From contig JNKE01000016.1 in the NCBI GenBank assembly GCA_000701945.1, positions 186,001 through 250,000 of the forward strand: a stretch of DNA of 64,000 nucleotides, in the 5' to 3' direction. Made by a program: the position numbers and the translations under genes. Shown in pieces: positions 43,068 to 51,455 of this stretch. Under the pieces are notes generated by a model, which worked only from the letters and a program-made list of their open reading frames with translations, made no database searches and was not told the origin of the DNA. The stretch comes from Anaerotruncus sp. MC2020. GTDB lineage: Bacteria > Bacillota > Clostridia > Oscillospirales > Ruminococcaceae. How positions within the stretch are numbered: position 1 is the first letter of the stretch; every line of letters begins with the position of its first letter.

Positions 43068-44069
43068 ATGGACGAGAAAAAGCTCATTTTCAGCGCTATC
43101 CAGCCGACAGGCACATTCACCCTCGGCAACTATATCGGAGCTGTCAGAAACTGGAGCCCGCTTCAGGAGCAGTTTGACTGCATCTACTGCGTCGCTGACC
43201 TCCATGCTATAACCGTTAAGCAGGAGCCCGCAAAGCTCCGTCAGAATACTCTCGCGGCATATGCGCTGCTCATGGCGTGCGGTCTCGACCCCGAGAGGTC
43301 TATCCTCTTCATTCAGAGCCACGCCCACACCCACAACGACCTCAACTGGCTGCTCTGCTGCAATACGCAGTTCGGCGAGCTGTCCCGCATGACGCAGTTC
43401 AAGGACAAGAGCCAGAAGCACCCCGACGACGTCAACGCGGGTCTGTTCACGTATCCTTCGCTCATGGCGGCGGATATCCTCGCGTACAACGCCGACCTCG
43501 TTCCCGTGGGCGTTGACCAGAAACAGCACCTCGAGCTCGCGAGAAATATCGCTCAGCGCTTCAATCAGCGCTACGGCGACTTCTTCAAGCTCCCCGAGCC
43601 GTACATCACCGAGGTCGGAGCGAAGATAATGTCGCTCCAAGACCCGACAAAGAAGATGTCCAAGTCCGACGAGAACCCCAACGCGTGCATCCTCATCCTC
43701 GACGACAAGGACACAATTATCCGCAAGTTCAAGCGCGCTGTCACCGACAGCGAGGCGGAGGTCGCATTCCGCGAGGGCAAGGACGGCATCAACAACCTCA
43801 TGTCCATTTACTCCTGCGTGACAGGCAAGGACTACGCCGCTATAGAGGCTGAGTTCGCAGGCAAGGGCTACGGCGACTTCAAGCTCGCAGTAGGCGAGGC
43901 TGTTGCTGACAGTCTCGAGCCCGTGCGCACCGAGTTCGACCGCCTCATCGCGGACAAGGCTTACCTCAAGGACTGCTACACCAAGGGCGCCGAAAAGGCG
44001 ATGAAGATATCCAGCCGCATCGTCTCGAAAGCCTATCATAAGGTCGGTTTCGTCGACAGGCCCTTCTGA
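43068..44069 (+). CDS. trpS: Tryptophanyl-tRNA synthetase
   Basis: Class Ic synthetase of 333 residues. The HIGH-equivalent is PTGTFTLGNYIGAV, then CVADLHAIT, and the KMSKS loop is KKMSKSDENP. GVDQKQHLELARNIAQRFN forms the Trp/AMP site. AAGGAG lies upstream of the ATG. It is co-transcribed with the preceding unknown gene. No Trp-specific leader or T-box is visible. Confidence 0.97.
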   Translation: MDEKKLIFSAIQPTGTFTLGNYIGAVRNWSPLQEQFDCIYCVADLHAITVKQEPAKLRQNTLAAYALLMACGLDPERSILFIQSHAHTHNDLNWLLCCNTQFGELSRMTQFKDKSQKHPDDVNAGLFTYPSLMAADILAYNADLVPVGVDQKQHLELARNIAQRFNQRYGDFFKLPEPYITEVGAKIMSLQDPTKKMSKSDENPNACILILDDKDTIIRKFKRAVTDSEAEVAFREGKDGINNLMSIYSCVTGKDYAAIEAEFAGKGYGDFKLAVGEAVADSLEPVRTEFDRLIADKAYLKDCYTKGAEKAMKISSRIVSKAYHKVGFVDRPF

Positions 44070-44204
44070 AACCGCCTAAATACGTCGATTCTTTAGGCAA
44101 AACATATAAAAAAGCACCTCAAAATTCTGCAAAAAGCACAAACTTTTGCGAAATATATTGATTTTTCGCGGATTTTGGGGTATTATTAGAGGAGTGCTAA
44201 TCCC

Positions 44205-45023
44205 ATGGTCGAATATCAGCAAAAAGATAACTACTCTATCAGCGATCTGCTCGATATCGTGCGGCTCCTGAGAGGTGAGGGCGGCTGTCCCTGGGACAGG
44301 GAACAGACCCACAGCTCTATCAGAAGCGACTTCATCGAGGAGACCTGCGAGGCTGTAGAAGCTATCGATCTCGGTGATACTGCCCTGCTGAGGGAAGAGC
44401 TCGGCGACGTACTGTTGCAGGTGGTCTTCCATTGCAGGATAGAAGAAGAAGCAGGCTCGTTCAGATTCGACGACGTCTGCGACGAGATATGCAAGAAGCT
44501 CATTCTCCGTCACCCCCACGTCTTCGGCGAAGTCAAAGCCGATTCAACTGCGGAGGTGCTGAAGAACTGGGACGCCATTAAAATGGACGAAAAGGGTCAG
44601 GAGACCTACACCGATACACTGAATCAGGTCGCCAAGTCTCTCCCGTCGCTCATGAGGGCGCAGAAGGTCGGTAAACGTGCAATGCGCGCGGGTATGGACT
44701 TCCGAAGCGCCAAGGACGCTATGGCTTGTATAGACAGCGAAAAGGCGGAGCTCGAAAGAGCTGTTGCCGCAGGAGATACGCAGAATATTGACGAGGAAAT
44801 GGGCGACCTGCTCTTCTCGTGCGTCAATGCCGCGCGTCACCTCGGTGTAAACGCCGAGCTCGCTCTCAAGGCTTCAACAGACAAGTTTATCAAACGGTTC
44901 TCTGTAACAGAACAGCTGGTGAGTGCGGAGGGTCTCGATATGAAGGACCTACCTATCGAAAAACTCGATATTTACTGGGACAAGGCTAAAAAAATTATTA
45001 TGGAGGAACACTCAAATGACTAA
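44205..45023 (+). CDS. mazG: Nucleoside triphosphate pyrophosphohydrolase MazG
   Basis: Hydrolyses NTPs to NMP and pyrophosphate, in house-cleaning and (p)ppGpp-linked roles. The 272 residues contain two MazG domains: the first with GGCPWDREQTHSSIRSDFIEETCEAVEAI and EELGDVLLQVVFHC, the second with DEEMGDLLFSCVNAARHLG. TTGATT (44158) and TATTAT (44181) with a 17-base spacer lie upstream. The start would then be so close to the ribosome site that this promoter is uncertain. The stop overlaps the HU gene by eight bases. Confidence 0.95.
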   Translation: MVEYQQKDNYSISDLLDIVRLLRGEGGCPWDREQTHSSIRSDFIEETCEAVEAIDLGDTALLREELGDVLLQVVFHCRIEEEAGSFRFDDVCDEICKKLILRHPHVFGEVKADSTAEVLKNWDAIKMDEKGQETYTDTLNQVAKSLPSLMRAQKVGKRAMRAGMDFRSAKDAMACIDSEKAELERAVAAGDTQNIDEEMGDLLFSCVNAARHLGVNAELALKASTDKFIKRFSVTEQLVSAEGLDMKDLPIEKLDIYWDKAKKIIMEEHSND

Positions 45024-45315
45024 GACAGAACTCATCAATTCAATCGCTGATAAAGCAAACTGCACCAAGAAGGACGCCGGCGCTGCTCTCGAGGCTACTC
45101 TCGCAGCTATCGAGGAAGCTCTCGTAAAGGGCGACAAGGTTGCTATCACAGGCTTCGGTACATTCGAGGTTCGCAAGAGAGGCAAGAAGACCTGCATCAA
45201 CCCCAGAACTAAGGAGAAGATGGTTTGCCCGCCCAGCAATGCACCCGCTTTCAAGGCAGGTAAGGGTCTCAAGGAGGCTGTCAACGCTAAGAAGGCTTCC
45301 AAGAAGAAGAAGTAA
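45016..45315 (+). CDS. hup: HU-type nucleoid DNA-binding protein
   Basis: A 99-residue HU homologue: MTKTELINSIADKANCTKKDAGAALEAT for the helical dimer body, GFGTFEVRKRGKKTCINPRTKEKM for the DNA-binding arm, and a short Lys-rich tail (KKASKKKK). It overlaps mazG by eight bases. A hairpin follows the stop. Codon use is skewed toward GCT, GGT and AAG, as in other highly expressed genes of this window. Confidence 0.97.
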   Translation: MTKTELINSIADKANCTKKDAGAALEATLAAIEEALVKGDKVAITGFGTFEVRKRGKKTCINPRTKEKMVCPPSNAPAFKAGKGLKEAVNAKKASKKKK

Positions 45316-45321
45316 TAACAA

Positions 45322-45348
45322 GGGGCGGAAAGGTATTCTTTCCGCCCC
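45322..45348 (+). terminator. Terminator/attenuator between HU and rqcP
   Basis: Perfect 11-base stem GGGGCGGAAAG/CTTTCCGCCCC with loop GTATT followed by GTTTATTT. It lies just after the HU stop. Because the rqcP ribosome site (GGAGGG) starts ten bases later, read-through would be needed for rqcP, giving much more HU than RqcP. Confidence 0.8.
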
Positions 45349-45369
45349 GTTTATTTATGGAGGGATACA

Positions 45370-45612
45370 ATGAGACTCGACAAATACCTCAAGGTGACGC
45401 GCCTCATCAAGCGCCGCACCGTCGCGAATGAAGCCTGCGACGCCGAGAAGATAGTCGTCAACGGCAAGGCGGCGCGCGCGTCCTACGACGTGAAGGTCGG
45501 CGACATCATCGAGATAAATATGGGCACAAAGCCGCTGAAGGTGAAGGTGCTCAGCGTCACCGAGCACGCCACCAAGGAAAACGCTGCGGACAACTATACG
45601 GTGGTAGAATAA
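45370..45612 (+). CDS. rqcP: RqcP/Hsp15-type S4 RNA-binding protein
   Basis: An 80-residue S4-domain protein (MRLDKYLKVTRLIKRRTVANEACDAEKIVVNGKAARASYDVKVGDIIEI). In Bacillus, RqcP (YabO) helps translocate the 50S subunit during alanine tailing by RqcH. The mazG-hup-rqcP order is conserved. Here the usual following yabP, yabQ and divIC genes are absent. Confidence 0.93.
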   Translation: MRLDKYLKVTRLIKRRTVANEACDAEKIVVNGKAARASYDVKVGDIIEINMGTKPLKVKVLSVTEHATKENAADNYTVVE

Positions 45613-45635
45613 GCCGTTATACAGGCATTTTGCGG

Positions 45636-45708
45636 ACTGCGAAACGCCGCCCCTACATTTATAAAAATTGTCCGCGTAAGCGGACACCGCAATTATTCAC
45701 TATTCACT
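45636..45708. repeat. Repeat fragments downstream of rqcP
   Basis: CGCCGCCCCTACATTT (a GTAGGGGCG-family tail) is followed by TGTCCGCGTAAGCGGACACCGC (same palindrome type as copy C at 42420) and ATTCACTATTCAC. Confidence 0.6.
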
Positions 45709-45709
45709 A

Positions 45710-45742
45710 AAAACAGCCCTGAGTAAAACTCAGGGCTGTTTT
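45710..45742. terminator. Bidirectional terminator between rqcP and the epimerase gene
   Basis: Perfect 14-base stem AAACAGCCCTGAG/CTCAGGGCTGTTT with loop TAAAA, flanked by A and T runs. It serves the converging rqcP and epimerase transcripts. Confidence 0.92.
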
Positions 45743-45743
45743 A

Positions 45744-46697
45744 TTACTTCGTGTTGTGTATATCCCAGCGGAAATTCGTCAGCTTCGACGCCTTTGTGGT
45801 GTCGAGCATATTGTTGTACTCGAGCTTTGCAAGGTCGAGATAGCGGTAATTGGTCTTTTCCTCCTTGCCGCCTCCGAAAAGTCCCTTCAGCTTCGTCATA
45901 GCGCCGCCGCCCGACTTCTGCACAACAGTGCCGAGGTGGTGGTTCTCACGCATGAAGGTGATGATATCGGCAGCAGTAGTCAGCAGCTTGTCGCTGATGT
46001 TGTATATGCCTGCGTCCTTCATATCATCGGCGTTCTTTACGAAGCAGAGGATGAAGTCTACCAGATTGTGTACACAGCAGAGCTGGAATCCGTACTGACC
46101 CTTGCCGTATACGAACTTTGAGCCGTCCTTGGGGTCGGTTATCTTCGCCACAAGGTTATCGGTGAAATTCAAGGTATAAACAGGAGCAACTCTCGTGATA
46201 CAGCACATGACTTCCTTATGGTGCTGCATTTCGGATATGAGCGTCTTCTCCGAGTTATACTTGAGCATCGCATAATTGGTATTGGTCTTGATATCAGAAT
46301 CCTCTCTGATAGGCTCGCGGGTCTTGGGGAACTCGTACACCTGATAAGTGCTCACCAGTACGACCTTGCGTACATTCTCCGTCATAGCATAGCGATAAAT
46401 GAATTTATCGCACTGCTTGGCAATATCAAGCTCCTTATCGGTAACGATAGGTCCGAAATCGTTATCAACTGTGCAAGCGGCATGAATCAGAACACTTATC
46501 TCGTATTTCTCAAAGATATCGGCGTAGCCATTCTTATCTGCCTGATTGACCTGTACAAAGGTGTAATTCAGTTTTCCCTCATTATATGGGTTTGGCTCAA
46601 CATCAGCACAAACCACGGCAAAGCCCTTCTTGAGCAGACCCGAGCAGATATGCTGACCGATGAGTCCGCAGCCGCCCGTTACAAGAACTGTCTCCAT
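45744..46697 (-). CDS. NAD-dependent epimerase/dehydratase (extended SDR)
   Basis: A 317-residue extended short-chain dehydrogenase. GGCGLIGQH is the cofactor-binding motif (GxxGxxG). STYQVYEF supplies the catalytic Ser/Thr and YAMLKYNSEK the YxxxK catalytic pair. The C-terminal half carries a Gly/Lys-rich loop (GGGAMTKLKGLFGGGKEEK). The sugar or other substrate is unknown. GGAGGG lies eight bases upstream of the ATG. It is monocistronic, ending at the terminator at 45710. Confidence 0.88.
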   Translation of the reverse strand: METVLVTGGCGLIGQHICSGLLKKGFAVVCADVEPNPYNEGKLNYTFVQVNQADKNGYADIFEKYEISVLIHAACTVDNDFGPIVTDKELDIAKQCDKFIYRYAMTENVRKVVLVSTYQVYEFPKTREPIREDSDIKTNTNYAMLKYNSEKTLISEMQHHKEVMCCITRVAPVYTLNFTDNLVAKITDPKDGSKFVYGKGQYGFQLCCVHNLVDFILCFVKNADDMKDAGIYNISDKLLTTAADIITFMRENHHLGTVVQKSGGGAMTKLKGLFGGGKEEKTNYRYLDLAKLEYNNMLDTTKASKLTNFRWDIHNTK

Positions 46698-46849
46698 ACT
46701 TCATACCCTCCTTTCTGACAAACATACTGTTCTAACTTAATTATTATAGCATATTTCTTGTTTGTTTGCAAGTCATTTCCACAATGTTAGCAATATCTTA
46801 CAAGTTTAATCCCCTATCCCCGCTGTTATTTTCCGAAGCTCATCAGCTG

Positions 46850-48253
46850 TTATTCGCTGATTATGGGATTCTCGTTGACCTCGTCGATGTATGTCTGCAA
46901 TGTAGCATATATCGCGTCATAGGTCTCGTTCCACGGTGTACCTCTTGCAGTATTGCGGAGGTTCTGGTCGAGAAGGTCGCCGCAGTCCTTCGATACGCCC
47001 GATGAGAGGTCGAAGAATGCATTCTCGTCTGCGAGCTCCTGCATCTCGTGCTGCATATCTACCATTTCCTGCGTCCAGCCGTAGTCCTCGCGGAACTGCT
47101 TGTCGGAAACAGCCTTGGTGTCCTCGTCCATAATGGAGAAGCGCTTGCAGTCGAGGTACTTCGCAACGCCCTCGGGGTTGCCGCCGTTCTTAACAAAGGT
47201 GTAAGCCTCCATGCCGACGGGTATGTAATACTCCTTGGACTCGGGGTCCTTGGGCATGGGAACGAAGAATGCGTCGTCGCCGTACTTGGCCTTCCACTGG
47301 TCGGGCGAGGTATAGAACTCGTACAGACCAACGGGATAGAAGAGCACCTTGCCCTCACCGACGAACTCGGGGTGAGCAGTCCAGCCGTAGTCGCCTACGC
47401 CGATAGCGATGCAGCCCGTCTGGTTGAGGTCGTACAGGAAGTTCTGCACGCGCTCCATAGCGGGGTCGCCGATATTGCTGACGAGCTTGCCGTCCTTGAT
47501 GCCTACGGGAGGAACGCCTGTAGTGTTCATGAGTCCGAACTCGAACCACCAGCCGTCGATGCCGTAGTGCTGCTTGTCGACGTCAACGAAGCTCTGGAGC
47601 ATCGACTCGAACGATTTCCAGTCCCACTTGCCGTCGTAGTAGAGCTCGGCGGGGTCATCGAGACCAGCCTCCTCGATAGTTTTCTTGTTGTATGCGACGC
47701 CTACCTTGTCGCCTGTGGACTGCACGATAGCGAGGTAGTGCTTGCCGTTCCACAGCATACTGTCGTTCATGTCCTTGACGTCCTTCCACAGCGGCTTGCT
47801 GAAGTCGATGTAGTCGTCAACGGAGGTGAACATACCTCTTACGGCGCCCTTCGGGAATGCGTCCATATCGCCTGCCCAGAAGAAGTCGATGCCCTCGCCG
47901 CTGCTTATCGACTCGGCGAGCTTCTCATAGCGGTTCTCCCATGTTACCTGATGGTACTCGATATTGCCGCCGTACTTCTCCTCGAACACAACGAGCTCTG
48001 TGGGCTTGTTCTTGCCCGAAGCGTCGGGGTTGATGTCCCATGTAGCCATCCACTTGATAGTCTTGTTCTCGAGCTCAACGTCCTCGAGGAGGTCGGTGTT
48101 TGAAGCCGCCTTATTGACCTCGTCTCTTACGCTCTGGTCTACGTCGACGTCAGCGTAGGGGTTGGACGATGAACCGCCGTCTCCGCAGGCAGTGAGCGAG
48201 AGGGTAGCTGCAACTGCCAGAAGAGCCGAGATAAATGCCTTAGTTTTCTTCAT
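46850..48253 (-). CDS. Extracellular solute-binding lipoprotein (sugar ABC type), paralogue 2
   Basis: A 467-residue prolipoprotein. The ATG at 48253 has AAAGGAG upstream, and the 38 extra residues of the longer frame are rejected. The lipobox is LTAC. It shares its core with the protein at 35404 (TIKWMATWDINPDASGKNKPTELVVFEEKYG; AGLDDPAELYYDGKWDWKSFESMLQSFV; YGIDGWWFEFG). Like that gene it has no adjacent permease or ATPase. The best guess is import of oligosaccharides released by the cellulosome, through a shared transporter elsewhere. Promoter at 48370. Confidence 0.9.
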   Translation of the reverse strand: MKKTKAFISALLAVAATLSLTACGDGGSSSNPYADVDVDQSVRDEVNKAASNTDLLEDVELENKTIKWMATWDINPDASGKNKPTELVVFEEKYGGNIEYHQVTWENRYEKLAESISSGEGIDFFWAGDMDAFPKGAVRGMFTSVDDYIDFSKPLWKDVKDMNDSMLWNGKHYLAIVQSTGDKVGVAYNKKTIEEAGLDDPAELYYDGKWDWKSFESMLQSFVDVDKQHYGIDGWWFEFGLMNTTGVPPVGIKDGKLVSNIGDPAMERVQNFLYDLNQTGCIAIGVGDYGWTAHPEFVGEGKVLFYPVGLYEFYTSPDQWKAKYGDDAFFVPMPKDPESKEYYIPVGMEAYTFVKNGGNPEGVAKYLDCKRFSIMDEDTKAVSDKQFREDYGWTQEMVDMQHEMQELADENAFFDLSSGVSKDCGDLLDQNLRNTARGTPWNETYDAIYATLQTYIDEVNENPIISE

Positions 48254-48369
48254 CTGTTTAACTCCTTTTCTGGATTTTTGCCCGCAGAGGCGGGCTGTCA
48301 GGTGTGTTCGTTTACGATACAGCGGTCTGCAAATGACCGCAATTATCCTATTATTAATGCTGCACATAT

Positions 48370-48399
48370 ATTATATCATTTTAAAATATGTACTGTCAA
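48370..48399 (-). promoter_or_regulatory. Promoter of solute-binding lipoprotein 2
   Basis: Minus-strand TTGACA (48394-48399), 18-base spacer, TATAAT (48370-48375), then ATATGTG. The layout is identical to the paralogue's promoter at 36910. The leader to the ATG is about 110 bases. Confidence 0.8.
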
Positions 48400-48489
48400 T
48401 ATCCAAAATCAATATAAATAATGCCATTTTATTGTGATATTGCTGTATTTTCGGGCGAAAGGTTTACAAAAGGGAAACAATATGCAAAA

Positions 48490-48523
48490 AATTGAGAATT
48501 GATGTACTGCTCAATTCTCAATT
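48490..48523 (-). terminator. Terminator overlapping the stop of the methionine synthase activation gene
   Basis: Perfect 13-base stem AATTGAGAATTGA/TCAATTCTCAATT with an 8-base loop, followed on the minus strand by TTTTTGC. The stop codon at 48518 lies in its 5' arm. The AATTGAGAATT unit is a simple inverted repeat. Confidence 0.8.
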
Positions 48524-49195
48524 CTTTCGTCCGCAGCCTCCGTTCGCGGAGAAGGCGCAGCGTCCGCGCATATTGCAGCTCTCACAGCCGCGCTTCAGCT
48601 CCGACTCGGGAGGAGCTGCCGATATACCTATTATCGCCGTCACCGACTTCGACGGCACGAGCAGCGAGCTCTCCGTGACCGTCAGTCCTATGCGCCTTTG
48701 CGCGTTCAGAGCAAGCAGCAGGTCGCGCTGGAGCGCGATAGGCAGGTCGCCGTATCCAGGGCTGAACCTCCACGTCCTGAACGGCGCGTCCACCTCGGAG
48801 AATATCTCCTCCTCGGCGCGGTCGCAGACCTGCTCGACCGCCGCGCTGCACAGGCAGTCCACGGCGAGAGCCGCCGCCATGTCGGTCACGGCGGTCTGGC
48901 GTATGAGCTTGTCAGCCTCCGCGGAGACAGTCGCCGCGAGCAGCACTGCCCGCTCGCAGCCCGCAAGGTGGCGGCGTATGTCCCCGCCCGTGAGCAGGGC
49001 GTTCACGCCCGAGATGCGAACTCCGCCGTCCTCGAAGCTGACTGCCGCCTCGCGGTAGACGTATGCGGGGCGGAGCTTCCCGCGGACTATGGGCTCGTAC
49101 TTGTCCAGCAAAGCCTGCACGTTCCCGTCAGGCTCGCCCTTCACGCCCATATATCGCGCCGCTTCCGCCTTCGATAGGGAGCCGAGCGTCATCAT
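48518..49195 (-). CDS. Methionine synthase reactivation domain protein (free-standing)
   Basis: A 225-residue protein matching the SAM-binding activation domain of B12-dependent methionine synthase (FRTWRFSPGYGDLPIALQRDLLLALNAQRRIGLTVTESSLLVPSKSVTAIIGI). In many Firmicutes MetH lacks this domain and it is a separate gene. The C-terminus has four cysteines (GCESCNMRGRCAFSANGGC) outside the domain. It overlaps metF by four bases (ATGA), placing it in the methyl-folate/methionine pathway. Confidence 0.88.
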   Translation of the reverse strand: MMTLGSLSKAEAARYMGVKGEPDGNVQALLDKYEPIVRGKLRPAYVYREAAVSFEDGGVRISGVNALLTGGDIRRHLAGCERAVLLAATVSAEADKLIRQTAVTDMAAALAVDCLCSAAVEQVCDRAEEEIFSEVDAPFRTWRFSPGYGDLPIALQRDLLLALNAQRRIGLTVTESSLLVPSKSVTAIIGISAAPPESELKRGCESCNMRGRCAFSANGGCGRKN

Positions 49196-50052
49196 GCCTC
49201 GATGATGCCGCTGACGGCTTCGCTGATTTTCCGCGCTACATAGGCGTTGTTCATCGTGTAGAGGTGTATGCCGTCAACTCCGCTCGCCGCGAGGTCGACT
49301 ATCTGATTTATCGCGTAGGCTATGCCCGCATCGCGCAGAGCCTCGGGCTGGTGCTCGTAGCGCTGCATTATCTTGACGAATTTGCGCGGCAGAGATGCGC
49401 CGCAGGTCGTGACCATGCGCTCTATCTGGTTCTTGTTCACGACGGGCATGATTCCCGCCTCTATCGGCACGTTTATGCCCTTTGCAGCAGCCTTGTCACG
49501 GAAGTCGTAGAAGCTGTCGTTGTCGAAAAAGAGCTGCGTGATGAGGTGGTCTGCGCCCGCCTCGACCTTAATCTTGAGGTTGTCGATGTCCTCGTCGAGC
49601 GTCTCCGCATCGGGGTGGCACTCGGGATAGCACGCTCCCGCGATGTCGAAGTCGCCCTTGCCGCGGAGGTAGGTGATGAGGTCGCTCGCGTGCTCGAAGT
49701 CCTTGACAGGCGGGATATCGGGATTTATGTCGCCTCGGAGCGCGAGGATGTTCTCTATCCCGCGAGCCTGAGCCTCCGCGAGGGTGGAGTCTATCTCCGC
49801 ACGCGTGAAGTTGATGCACGGCAGGTGCAGCACTGGTATCAGCCCGCTCTCCTTTATCCTCGACGCGATATCGAGCGCAAAGAAGCTGTTGCCGCTGCCG
49901 CCCGCGCCGAACGTCACGCTGATGAAGTCGGGCTTCAAGCCGCTCAGCTCGTCGAGGGTCTGGTATATGACGTCAACGGTGCTCGTTTTCTTCGGCGGGA
50001 AGACCTCGAACGAGAAAACCGTCTTTTCCTTGAATAATTCTCTTACCTTCAT
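49192..50052 (-). CDS. metF: Methylenetetrahydrofolate reductase
   Basis: FAD enzyme reducing 5,10-methylene-THF to 5-methyl-THF for methionine synthesis. 286 residues: SFEVFPPKK, ISVTFGAGGSGN, LALRGD, GADHLITQLFFDN and GIMPVVN match the MTHFR barrel. AAAGGA precedes the ATG. It is translationally coupled to the methionine synthase activation gene. Both are downstream of ung. Confidence 0.97.
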   Translation of the reverse strand: MKVRELFKEKTVFSFEVFPPKKTSTVDVIYQTLDELSGLKPDFISVTFGAGGSGNSFFALDIASRIKESGLIPVLHLPCINFTRAEIDSTLAEAQARGIENILALRGDINPDIPPVKDFEHASDLITYLRGKGDFDIAGACYPECHPDAETLDEDIDNLKIKVEAGADHLITQLFFDNDSFYDFRDKAAAKGINVPIEAGIMPVVNKNQIERMVTTCGASLPRKFVKIMQRYEHQPEALRDAGIAYAINQIVDLAASGVDGIHLYTMNNAYVARKISEAVSGIIEA

Positions 50053-50063
50053 GTTTTATCCTT

Positions 50064-50735
50064 TCAGTCTATCGACCAGTCAATCTCCTCCATGCCCTTG
50101 CTGCGGAGGAATGCGTTCGCCTGCGAGAAGTGTCTGCACCCGAAGAAGCCGTTATACGCGGACAGCGGGCTCGGGTGGGCGGCGCGGAGTATCAGGTGGT
50201 TCGGGTTCGTGATGAACTGCTGCTTTGCCTTGGCGTCGCTGCCCCACAGCATGAACACCATTGGCTTCTCGCGGCGGTTGAGGAGCTCTATCACGTCCGT
50301 GGTGAACTGCTCCCAGCCCATGCCGCGATGACTGCGAGGCTGGTTCGCACGCACTGTCAGCACGGAGTTGAGCAGCAGCACGCCGTTCTGCGCCCATTTT
50401 GTGAGCTCGCCGTGCTTGCCTGTGTTGTCCACGCCGACGTCCTCGCGTATCTCCTTGAAGATGTTGACCAGCGACGGCGGCGGAGCTACACCCTTGCGCA
50501 CGGAGAAGCTCAGCCCGTGAGCCTGTCCCTCGCCGTGGTAAGGGTCCTGCCCGATGATGACGCACTTTACGTCCTCGTATGACGTCATTTTCAGCGCGTT
50601 GAATATGTCGTACATTCCCGGGAATATGCGCTGCGTTCTGTACTCGTTCACAAGGAATTTCCGCAGTCTGAGGTAGTATTCCTTCGTGAACTCGTCCTTC
50701 AGCAGTTCGTCCCAGTCGTTTCCGAAATCAACCAT
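50064..50735 (-). CDS. ung: Uracil-DNA glycosylase
   Basis: Family 1 UDG removing uracil from DNA. 223 residues from the ATG at 50735 (MVDFGNDWDELL), with AGGAGG upstream. The extra 17 residues of the longer frame overlap the ribosome site. The catalytic motif is GQDPYHGEGQAHGLSFSV, the second motif HPSPLSAYNGFFGCRHFSQAN, and VFMLWG is intact. Confidence 0.97.
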   Translation of the reverse strand: MVDFGNDWDELLKDEFTKEYYLRLRKFLVNEYRTQRIFPGMYDIFNALKMTSYEDVKCVIIGQDPYHGEGQAHGLSFSVRKGVAPPPSLVNIFKEIREDVGVDNTGKHGELTKWAQNGVLLLNSVLTVRANQPRSHRGMGWEQFTTDVIELLNRREKPMVFMLWGSDAKAKQQFITNPNHLILRAAHPSPLSAYNGFFGCRHFSQANAFLRSKGMEEIDWSID

Positions 50736-50782
50736 GTTTTCCTCCTGTAGAAAAATATGGGACGGCAGCGCCGCCCCACATT

Positions 50783-51292
50783 TCAATTGTTATATACCGT
50801 ATCCTCGTAATACTTGAACTTCACAAGCGTGTTGCGCTTGTATGTAAGCGAGCCCTGCTGATTGAACGGTATCTTGTCATATGCCTCGCGTGAGCACTCT
50901 ATTTTCAGCTTCTGACCCTTGCGCGTCACGAAAACGAGCTCGTAATACTCGTCGAGCAGCTTCTGCTGACCCGTGCTCTCGATGACTCTGAGTCTGTCGT
51001 CGGACTTGCGTACAAGCGTCGCCATTTCGACTATCGGCTCGGAGGTCTTTTTCTGGTTTGTCTCCTCAGCGGCAGCAGGTCGGCGCGAATAGCGTCCCTC
51101 GCGCGTCGGAGCGGGTCCGCCGCCCTGACCGCCGTTCTCCTCGAGGAAGAAGTTCATGAAGCGCATGAACGGGCTCTTTCCGCCGAAAAGGAGAATGACG
51201 AGAACGAGGATGACTGCTATCGCTCCGAGCGTGATGAGCAGGTTGCGCATCTGCGGTGTGACAGCGAGGATCGTTCCTATCTTGGTTGTCAT
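50783..51292 (-). CDS. DUF2500-like single-span membrane protein
   Basis: A 169-residue protein with one membrane helix (about 17-36, LLITLGAIAVILVLVILLF), a Gly/Pro/Arg-rich linker, and a C-terminal beta domain (EMATLVRKSDDRL ... YYELVFVTRKGQKLKIECSREAYDKIPFNQQGSLTYKRNTLVKF). This resembles DUF2500, though the match is judged by eye. First gene of the group with ung and metF. AAGGAAG precedes the ATG. Confidence 0.7.
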   Translation of the reverse strand: MTTKIGTILAVTPQMRNLLITLGAIAVILVLVILLFGGKSPFMRFMNFFLEENGGQGGGPAPTREGRYSRRPAAAEETNQKKTSEPIVEMATLVRKSDDRLRVIESTGQQKLLDEYYELVFVTRKGQKLKIECSREAYDKIPFNQQGSLTYKRNTLVKFKYYEDTVYNN

Positions 51293-51383
51293 ATGTTGCT
51301 TCCTTTCAGTTCAGGCAGGCGTATCCTGCCATAATATGCTAACTTATATTATATAACATTTATTCGGTTTTTGCAAGATATAT

Positions 51384-51412
51384 TTGCAAATTTCTTGAAT
51401 TTGCGGTATAAT
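51384..51412 (+). promoter_or_regulatory. Promoter of the TtcA-like gene
   Basis: TTGCAA (51384-51389), 17-base spacer, TATAAT (51407-51412). The leader is about 37 bases with CGGAGG before the ATG at 51456. Divergent from the gene at 50783. Confidence 0.7.
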
Positions 51413-51455
51413 TTTACTAAGAAAGTCAACATTTTACCCCTCGGAGGCAAAAAAT

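Noticed and set aside
44158-44186. Promoter just before mazG (TTGATT-17-TATTAT)
   Set aside because: Transcription would start inside or after the ribosome site. Kept only as a comment in the mazG entry.
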